NCBI GenBank assembly: GCA_903920405.1
Contig: CAIXMC010000402.1
Coordinates: 1-5,233, forward strand
Direction of reading: 5' to 3'
Length of the DNA stretch: 5,233 bases
Origin: an uncultured beta proteobacterium
GTDB taxonomy: Bacteria > Pseudomonadota > Gammaproteobacteria > Burkholderiales > Burkholderiaceae_C
Position numbers and translations under genes: made by a program. The notes under the pieces were generated by a model. That model searched no databases and was not told the origin of the DNA. It was given only the letters and a program-made list of their open reading frames with translations. Below are positions 1 through 5,233 of the stretch, piece after piece (positions within the stretch are counted from its first letter, which is position 1; every line of letters begins with the position of its first letter).

Positions 1-56
1 ACTGCCCACTGCCCACTGCCCACTGCCCACTGCCCACTGCCCACTGCCCACTGCCC
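1..56. repeat. Perfect heptanucleotide tandem array, (ACTGCCC)x8
   Basis: Eight uninterrupted copies of ACTGCCC run from the first base of the window, followed by the partial unit ACT, so the array probably extends further left. The last full copy ends 13 bases before the ATG of the methyltransferase gene. Because 7 and 3 share no factor, every reading frame cycles through the same seven codons (ACT GCC CAC TGC CCA CTG CCC). No frame contains a stop on either strand. A ninth copy of the unit lies inside the gene at 76-82. Perfect short repeats of this kind are prone to slipped-strand copy-number change. Whether this one varies, and whether it is transcribed or translated, cannot be seen here. 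Confidence 0.97.
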
Positions 57-69
57 ACTAAAAAAAACC
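57..69 (+). other. Translation-start region with an A8 tract and no Shine-Dalgarno sequence
   Basis: Between the heptamer array and the ATG at 70 lie ACT, eight consecutive A residues (60-67) and CC. There is no purine-rich AGGAGG-like sequence at the usual spacing. Translation would have to start from an A-rich, weakly structured leader or begin upstream of the window. The frame is open to the left edge (in frame: CTA AAA AAA ACC ATG), so sequence alone does not exclude an N-terminal extension through the array. The A8 tract is itself a possible slippage site. Confidence 0.5.
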
Positions 70-3000
70 ATGTCCACTGCCCAAACTGTTCAAAGTTTCG
101 CTGGCATTGCCAACGAAAACGAGTTTTATGGCCACCACTACCTGGCTGAAGTCTTCAAGGGCGACATCAAATCGCTGATCGAGAGCTGGCAGGCCACCGA
201 AGACGCCGCAGCCCAGGCCAGCGACGCCCACAAGGCCGCAGCCCGCGCACCCCACAAGCGCCTGGGCGGTTTGGGTGGCAAATGGTTTGCTGCTTTGGCC
301 GCGCATGACCGTCTTCAAGATGAGGGCGAGCGTTTGCAAAGCCACTGGCAACTGCATGCCCCTTTGCTCGATGCACTGGGCTACCCACTCCAACCTCGGC
401 AAATTGAACTGGAAGCCGGCTTGCCTGTGCCAGTATGGGCGGCTTATGGGCCTGCGCACGCGGCCCCCACGCTGTTGATCGTCCCCGCTTACCAACCGGG
501 CCACGAGGACGATGACCCTCTGGATCACCAGCTCACTGCTGCGCATTACGACGGCCTGGAAATTCCCAACGGTTTCAAAAAACTGACCTGGCTTGAGATG
601 GTTTCAGAAGCGTTTTTTGGCGCCGATCACCCTCCGCGCTACGTCATTTTGGTGGGTTTGCGGGAATGGCTGCTGCTCGACCGCTACAAGTGGCCTAACA
701 ACCGGCTGCTTCGATTTGACTGGAGAGAGATTCTTGACCGAAAGGAAACCTACACCCTTCAGGCGGCAGCAGCCTTGTTGCACCACGACAGTCTGGCGCC
801 GCAGCAAGGGGCCAGTTTGCTCGATGGCTTGGATGAAAACGCCCACAAACACGCGTTTGGTGTCAGCGAAGACCTGAAATTTGCACTGCGCGAAGCCATT
901 GAGATTTTGGGTAACGAAGCCGCTTGCCAGTTGCGCTTGCAAGCCGTCCATGCCAAAAAGGGTTTTTTCAGCGGCAAGGATCAACTCGATGCCGCAGACC
1001 TGAGTCTGGAATGCCTGCGTCTGGTCTATCGCCTGCTGTTCATGTTCTACATTGAAGCGCGCCCGGAGCTGGGGTATGTGCCGATTCAATTGAGCGAAAC
1101 CTACGCCAAAGGCTACAGTCTGGAGTCCCTGCGTGACCTGGAGATGGTTCAACTGAACACATCCACCGCCCGCGATGGCCAATTTTTTGATGCCACGCTG
1201 CGCCGGCTTTTTTCATTGATTGGACAGGGCTGCGGCGCTGCGTCTCAATCCAGCCTGACTGCTGGCAGCGTCAAAGAGGCTTTCACCCTGGCACCGCTTG
1301 ACAGCAAGCTCTTTGACACTGCTGCAACGCCCATGCTGGGTGCTGTTCACTTCCCCAACCACGTCTGGCAGCGCGTCATCAAACTGATGTCTTTAGCGGG
1401 TGGCCGACACAAGGGGCGGGTCAGTTACCAATTGCTCTCCATCAACCAGTTGGGTGCCGTCTATGAAGCCCTGCTGAGCTACCGTGGCTTTTTTGCCAGC
1501 GAAGACCTTTACGAAGTGCAAAGCGCACCCCAAAAAGAAAGCGAGCCAGACAACAGTGACCCCGAAGACAGCGATTCAGACACCCCAGAAAACTCTAAAA
1601 ACAATAGCAGCTTACGCAGTACTGGCGCGGGTTACAGCCATAATTTGCTTGAAAATGCCTGGTTCGTTCCGGCCAGCCGACTGGGCGACTATGCCGAAAA
1701 GGAACGCGTCTATGACCAAAACGAAAACGGCCAGCAGAAGCTGCGTGTTCACCCCAGAGGCAGCTTTGTCTATCGCTTAGCCGGGCGCGACCGGCAAAAG
1801 AGTGCCAGTTACTACACCCCCCAAGTGCTCACCCGCTGCCTGGTCAAGTACGCGCTCAAAGAGTTGTTGAACAGCGACCGCGTCCAATGCGCCGATGACA
1901 TCCTGACCCTGACCGTCTGCGAGCCTGCCATGGGCAGCGCCGCGTTTTTAAACGAAGCCGTCAACCAACTCGCCGAGAGCTATCTGGAGCGCAAACAGGC
2001 CGAGCAAAAACGACGCATCCCCCATGAGCGCTATCCGCAAGAGCTGCAAAAAGTGCGCATGTACATGGCCGACCGCAACGTCTATGGTGTCGATTTGAAC
2101 CCTGTGGCCGTGGAACTGGCCGAGGTTTCGCTGTGGTTGAACGCCATTTATGGCGAAACCGACGACACCGGTCAGCCTTTGCCAGCGAGGGTGCCCTGGT
2201 TTGGCTATCAACTGTTTTCTGGCAACAGCCTGATTGGCGCACGCCATCAGGTTTATCGCCCGGGCGGCTTGAAACGCGGGGCCAAACCCGCCTGGCATGA
2301 AGAGCCGCCGCGTGATTGCAGCCGGGCCAGCCCTCGCCAGCCCGATGAAATCTGGCACTTTTTACTGCCCGACCCCGGCATGGCCAACTTCACAGACAAG
2401 GCAGCCAAAGCGCTCTACCCTGACGATTTCAAACGCCTGGCAGAGTGGCGCAAAGAGTTCAACAAACCGCTGGAATCGTATGAAGTGGGACGCTTGCAGC
2501 AGCTCAGCCTGTGCATTGATGAGTTATGGGCAGAACACACTGCCGCCTTGGCGCGAGACCGCGAGCGTACCGAAGACGATTTGGCCGTTTGGCCTTATGA
2601 CAAATTGGCCTCTAGCCCTACAGGGACGGGCGTTAGCAGCTATGAAAGCAATAGCATCACCCGCACGCAAAAAGAAGCCATCCGCCGCGAAGGACTTCTG
2701 AATGCCGATGGTGATTTAGCCACGCCATTCAGACGGCTCAAGCTGGTGATGGATTACTGGTGCGCCCTGTGGTTTTGGCCCATACGCAGTAGCGCTACCC
2801 TGCCCAGCCGAGAAGCCTGGTGGATGGAAGTGGGGGCCATTCTTGAAGGCAACATTGTGGATGTCAGTCCGCAAAACAGCTTGGATCTGGTGTTTTGTGA
2901 ACCGCAGCCCGAGCAAAAGACTGGCCATCTTGTCTTTGGTGAAGTCCATACTGCCTTGGAGGGGTTTGAGACGCAACTGTCTTTGTGCGATGTCAACCCA

Positions 3001-5172
3001 CCAAAATCCCCCGCCCCGTTGCACGACAAGCTGGGGCAACTGCGCATCAGCAAACTGCGCACCCACTTTGCCCGCATTGCGCAGGTCGAAGCCGTGGCCG
3101 AGGCCCGCCGGTTTTTGCATTGGGACTTGTGCTTTGCTGACATTTTGCTTGGGCATGGCGGATTCGATTTGATTTTGGGTAACCCGCCTTGGTTGAAGAT
3201 CGAGTGGAACGAAGCCGGCATTCTGGGTGAGCGCAACCCCGTGTTTGCTGTGCGCAAAATCAGCGCCAGTGATTTGACCAAGCTGAGAACGGAGGCTTTC
3301 AAAGACTTTGCCGGTCTGCAAACCGCGTGGACGGATGAACTGCAAGAGGCAGAAGGCACTCAGAATTTTTTAAATGCAGTACAAAATTACCCGCTGCTAC
3401 AGGGTATGAAGGCCAATCTGTACAAATGCTTTATGCCGCTGGTGTGGCGGCTTGCCAGCCCACAAGGTGTGAGTGCCTTGCTTCACCCTGAAGGGCCGTA
3501 TGATGATCCGACAGGTGGCAATTTGCGCGAGGCCATTTATGCACGGCTTAGGAGGCATTTTCAGTTTCAAAACGAGTTCAAGTTATTTCCAATTGGTAAC
3601 CGTAACAAATTTGGTGTGAATGTTTTTGGTCCAGTGCGAGATCAACCACTCTTCGATTTGGTAACGAACATCTACACACCGCAAACCATTGATGATTGTT
3701 ACCGCCATGATGGTCAGGGTTTACCAGATGGCTTAAAGAATGACAAAGACGAGTGGAACACAGCCGGTCACCGTGACCGCATTGTGCGTATAGATGAAGC
3801 TGCATTGACCACCTTTGCACAGCTCTACGATGAACCCGGCACACCACCACGCCGCGCACGTTTGCCCGCACTGCACGCTGGCGCACTGAGTAGTGTGCTG
3901 GCCAAACTGGCGGCCTACCCCAAACGGCTGGCCGATGTCGGCGATAGTTATTTTTCTACAGTCATGTTTGACGAAACCTATGCGCAGCAAGATGGCACCA
4001 TTTTCCGTCGCCCAAACACCGACCATGGCTTTGCTGCAACGCCAGAGGATTGGGTGCTGTCAGGCCCACATTTCTTTGTGGCCAATCCGTTCCATCAGAC
4101 ACCCATGCGGGTTTGCAACACGCATCGCGCTTACGAAAAGCCTGACCTGCAAACCCTGCCGGATGATTACCTGCCGAGAACCAATTACTGCCCGATGTCT
4201 GATCGTGCCGAATACCTGCGACGAACGCCACGGGTCAGTTGGGTGGATGAGGGGGAAACGGTGGCAAAGCCGGTGACGGAGTATTTCAGGTTAGCATTTC
4301 GCGCCATGATTGGCTCGGCTTCAGAACGCACCCTTACCGGCGCGCTCATTCCGCCTGGCACAGCCCATATCAACGGAGTGCAGTCCACAGTTTTCCAGTA
4401 CACCGCTGACTTGCTGTCTGCAGGTTGCATGAGTAGCTCATTGGTAGCTGACTGGTACATCAAATCAATGGGGCGCAGCAATCTACACGGTACGTGGCTG
4501 CAACTGCCACGTTTTGACCTGCTGCCCGCTTTGTCCAGCCGTTATCTCACCCTAAACTGCCCAACCACTCACTACGCCCCGCTATGGGAAGAAGTCTACG
4601 ACCTCGCCTTTACCGACCAAAGCTGGAGCCAGCCCGACAACCCGCGCCTGCCGCAGGACTTCTGGCAAAACCTGACCAGCGACTGGACGCGTGATTGCGC
4701 CTTGCGGTCAGACTACGCCCGCCGAATGGCACTGGTCGAAATCGACGTGCTGATCGCCCAGGCGTTGGGGCTCACGCTCGATGAGCTGCTGCTGATCTAC
4801 CGCGTTCAGTTCCCGGTGATGCAGGGCTACGAGAAGGGCACCTGGTATGACATCACAGGGCGCATCGTCTTCACCAACAGCAAAGGACTTGTCGGTGTCG
4901 GACTCCCCCGCAAAGGCAGTCGCACCAGCCCCAAAACCAAAATCACCACCCCCGACGGCAAAGTGCGCCCCGGCAACCACGGCTGGGAAGACCTTTACAA
5001 AGACGGCCAATGGCTGGTGCCCGATGGCACCGTGGTCACCATGGAAGTGACAGACGACACCCTGCCCGGCGGCCCCCGCCAGATCACCCGTACTTTCAAG
5101 TCCCCGTTTGAACGCGCCAGCCGTGAAGACGACTACCGCACGGCATGGGCGTTCTTTGAGGAAAATAAATGA
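70..5172 (+). CDS. Large Eco57I/PglX/DrmMI-like N6-adenine DNA methyltransferase
   Basis: Complete 1700-residue protein predicted to transfer a methyl group from S-adenosylmethionine to adenine N6 in DNA. Residues 1-160 start with a [11 protein letters not shown] segment and include a possible degenerate nuclease-like fold. Residues 180-480 are mainly helical, with [16 protein letters not shown] (near 195-209) and [14 protein letters not shown] (458-471). An acidic Ser/Asp/Glu linker spans about 485-517. The methyltransferase core has SASYYTPQ (578-585), [10 protein letters not shown] (618-627, with Ala in place of the third residue of the usual GSG), GVDLNP (673-678), SGNSLIGAR (717-725) and [10 protein letters not shown] (1032-1041, catalytic motif IV). 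The region after it, with [13 protein letters not shown] (1138-1150), NKFGVNVFG (1179-1187), [13 protein letters not shown] (1425-1437) and [14 protein letters not shown] (1461-1474), is the likely target-recognition part. A conserved-looking tail follows (about 1587-1700, [15 protein letters not shown]). No helicase motifs or clear nuclease site are seen. ATG 70 was chosen because the [11 protein letters not shown] segment follows directly; no Shine-Dalgarno sequence supports it. DISARM class 1 DrmMI, a PglX relative or a stand-alone type IIG-like enzyme all remain possible without neighbours. The family is firm, the system is not. Confidence 0.93.
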   Translation: MSTAQTVQSFAGIANENEFYGHHYLAEVFKGDIKSLIESWQATEDAAAQASDAHKAAARAPHKRLGGLGGKWFAALAAHDRLQDEGERLQSHWQLHAPLLDALGYPLQPRQIELEAGLPVPVWAAYGPAHAAPTLLIVPAYQPGHEDDDPLDHQLTAAHYDGLEIPNGFKKLTWLEMVSEAFFGADHPPRYVILVGLREWLLLDRYKWPNNRLLRFDWREILDRKETYTLQAAAALLHHDSLAPQQGASLLDGLDENAHKHAFGVSEDLKFALREAIEILGNEAACQLRLQAVHAKKGFFSGKDQLDAADLSLECLRLVYRLLFMFYIEARPELGYVPIQLSETYAKGYSLESLRDLEMVQLNTSTARDGQFFDATLRRLFSLIGQGCGAASQSSLTAGSVKEAFTLAPLDSKLFDTAATPMLGAVHFPNHVWQRVIKLMSLAGGRHKGRVSYQLLSINQLGAVYEALLSYRGFFASEDLYEVQSAPQKESEPDNSDPEDSDSDTPENSKNNSSLRSTGAGYSHNLLENAWFVPASRLGDYAEKERVYDQNENGQQKLRVHPRGSFVYRLAGRDRQKSASYYTPQVLTRCLVKYALKELLNSDRVQCADDILTLTVCEPAMGSAAFLNEAVNQLAESYLERKQAEQKRRIPHERYPQELQKVRMYMADRNVYGVDLNPVAVELAEVSLWLNAIYGETDDTGQPLPARVPWFGYQLFSGNSLIGARHQVYRPGGLKRGAKPAWHEEPPRDCSRASPRQPDEIWHFLLPDPGMANFTDKAAKALYPDDFKRLAEWRKEFNKPLESYEVGRLQQLSLCIDELWAEHTAALARDRERTEDDLAVWPYDKLASSPTGTGVSSYESNSITRTQKEAIRREGLLNADGDLATPFRRLKLVMDYWCALWFWPIRSSATLPSREAWWMEVGAILEGNIVDVSPQNSLDLVFCEPQPEQKTGHLVFGEVHTALEGFETQLSLCDVNPPKSPAPLHDKLGQLRISKLRTHFARIAQVEAVAEARRFLHWDLCFADILLGHGGFDLILGNPPWLKIEWNEAGILGERNPVFAVRKISASDLTKLRTEAFKDFAGLQTAWTDELQEAEGTQNFLNAVQNYPLLQGMKANLYKCFMPLVWRLASPQGVSALLHPEGPYDDPTGGNLREAIYARLRRHFQFQNEFKLFPIGNRNKFGVNVFGPVRDQPLFDLVTNIYTPQTIDDCYRHDGQGLPDGLKNDKDEWNTAGHRDRIVRIDEAALTTFAQLYDEPGTPPRRARLPALHAGALSSVLAKLAAYPKRLADVGDSYFSTVMFDETYAQQDGTIFRRPNTDHGFAATPEDWVLSGPHFFVANPFHQTPMRVCNTHRAYEKPDLQTLPDDYLPRTNYCPMSDRAEYLRRTPRVSWVDEGETVAKPVTEYFRLAFRAMIGSASERTLTGALIPPGTAHINGVQSTVFQYTADLLSAGCMSSSLVADWYIKSMGRSNLHGTWLQLPRFDLLPALSSRYLTLNCPTTHYAPLWEEVYDLAFTDQSWSQPDNPRLPQDFWQNLTSDWTRDCALRSDYARRMALVEIDVLIAQALGLTLDELLLIYRVQFPVMQGYEKGTWYDITGRIVFTNSKGLVGVGLPRKGSRTSPKTKITTPDGKVRPGNHGWEDLYKDGQWLVPDGTVVTMEVTDDTLPGGPRQITRTFKSPFERASREDDYRTAWAFFEENK
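1603..1640 (-). repeat. Dispersed-repeat-like segment A, in frame inside the methyltransferase gene
   Basis: This 38-base stretch aligns without gaps to the reverse complement of 2607-2644, with 21 of 38 positions identical by hand count. Matches cluster at the two ends (ATAGC.GCT.ACGC on one side, GGG.TA.AG.C on the other), with a variable middle. That is the pattern expected of a hairpin-type dispersed element. It resembles, from memory only, a short intergenic repeat common in Comamonadaceae. It encodes about residues 512-524, at the end of the acidic linker before the catalytic domain, where an insertion would be tolerated. Similarity is moderate, so chance or convergent low complexity remains possible. 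Confidence 0.4.
2607..2644 (+). repeat. Dispersed-repeat-like segment B, in frame inside the methyltransferase gene
   Basis: GGCCTCTAGCCCT at one end and GTTAGCAGCTATG at the other frame a variable centre that includes the small palindrome CCCTACAGGG (2616-2625). The ends closely resemble, from recall, the GGCCTCTAGCCC...GCAGCTATG layout of a dispersed intergenic repeat in Comamonadaceae. It encodes about residues 847-859 ([13 protein letters not shown]), a Ser/Gly/Thr-rich stretch within the long insert between methyltransferase motifs I and IV, and likely a surface loop. It is the better of the two internal copies and lies inverted relative to the one at 1603-1640. Confidence 0.55.
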
Positions 5173-5190
5173 TGTACACTTATTTATACA
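5173..5190. promoter_or_regulatory. Possible operator: TGTA-N10-TACA imperfect inverted repeat
   Basis: TGTACACTTATTTATACA lies directly after the methyltransferase stop codon and ends 3 bases before the next gene. The TGTA and TACA arms are symmetric, and two further inner pairs match (6 of 9 pairs in all). The region is much more AT-rich than the flanking genes. Autoregulated toxin-antitoxin operons commonly carry such sites near their start, which is the only reason to propose an operator. TATACA (5185-5190) looks like a -10 box, but a transcript from it would start inside the next gene. No convincing -35 box was found. Confidence 0.25.
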
Positions 5191-5193
5191 TTT

Positions 5194-5233
5194 ATGACAA
5201 AATCCATTGATTGGCGTGGCAGCTCACTGAAAG
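5194..5233 (+). CDS. Start of a probable Gp49/HigB-like (RelE-family) toxin gene, cut by the window edge
   Basis: Only 13 codons are visible, reading MTKSIDWRGSSLK. The pattern of a short basic start followed by a hydrophobic-acidic-Trp unit and GSSL(K/D) is typical, from recall, of the N-termini of phage-derived Gp49-like / HigB toxins. Those are small RelE-fold ribosome-dependent mRNA interferases of about 100 residues, usually followed by a HigA-type helix-turn-helix antitoxin gene. The ATG lies 21 bases after the methyltransferase stop on the same strand, so co-transcription by readthrough is likely. No Shine-Dalgarno sequence is visible; the upstream bases are AT-rich. A start at 5169 or 5172 is in another frame and stops after 13 or 12 codons, so it cannot give this protein. 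The identification rests on very little sequence and needs the next 300 bases. Confidence 0.5.
   Translation, partial: MTKSIDWRGSSLK

Noticed and set aside
1..56. The repeat array as a CRISPR
   Set aside because: The units are 7 bases, directly contiguous and identical, with no spacers. This is a simple tandem repeat.
58..546. Minus-strand frame of 162 codons over the gene start
   Set aside because: It lies opposite the methyltransferase frame, its product has no recognisable motif, and its end falls in the A-tract and repeat. It is a by-product of GC-rich codon use.
604..1182. Minus-strand frame of 192 codons
   Set aside because: It is fully antisense to conserved parts of the methyltransferase and its product looks like low-information antisense translation. 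No start signal was seen.
2789..2798. Perfect 10-base palindrome GTAGCGCTAC, considered as a third internal repeat copy or regulatory site
   Set aside because: It is short, lies within coding sequence, and does not align with the conserved ends of the other two segments beyond a few bases. Chance is sufficient.
2716..3345. Minus-strand frame of 209 codons
   Set aside because: It is antisense to the region containing the NPPW motif, with no family resemblance and no independent signals.
5173..5193. Transcription terminator between the two genes
   Set aside because: The inverted repeat has only 4-base outer arms, is AT-rich and is not followed by a T tract, so no stable terminator hairpin is expected.
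5169..5210. 13-codon frame overlapping the methyltransferase stop, as a separate gene
   Set aside because: It is too short and has no ribosome binding site or recognisable product. It is noted only as a possible coupling element.

Overview
This window is essentially one very long gene. An intact plus-strand reading frame of 1700 codons (70-5172) fills about 97% of it. The product is a large N6-adenine DNA methyltransferase of the COG1002 / Eco57I-like class, the same broad class as BREX PglX, DISARM DrmMI and the methylase halves of type IIG restriction enzymes. The call rests on visible motifs: SASYYTPQ (motif X region), [10 protein letters not shown] (motif I), [15 protein letters not shown] and the catalytic NPPW. 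These sit between a long N-terminal region and a long C-terminal region that probably contains target recognition.

Layout: 1-56 is a perfect heptanucleotide tandem array (ACTGCCC, eight copies, probably continuing left of the window). 57-69 is a short A-rich stretch with no visible Shine-Dalgarno sequence. 70-5172 is the methyltransferase gene. 5173-5193 is a very short AT-rich gap containing an imperfect inverted repeat. 5194-5233 is the start of a second gene whose 13 visible residues resemble the N-terminus of Gp49/HigB-like RelE-family toxins. No RNA gene, CRISPR array, insertion sequence or clear terminator is visible, and no stretch over 300 bases lacks a gene.

Organism: most of the gene is GC-rich (roughly 55-65% by eye). 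Two short in-frame segments resemble a dispersed repeat that I recall from Comamonadaceae genomes (Burkholderiales, Betaproteobacteria). A Comamonadaceae-like host is therefore the best guess, from recall and not from a search.

How the parts may work together: a self-DNA-marking methyltransferase followed closely by a probable toxin-antitoxin module fits a defence island. Restriction partners (a SNF2 helicase, DrmA/B/C, BREX genes) would lie outside the window, so the exact system cannot be named. The most notable feature is the heptamer array abutting the start codon. Its unit length is not a multiple of three and it contains no stop codon in any frame, which makes it a candidate for phase-variable control of the methyltransferase.
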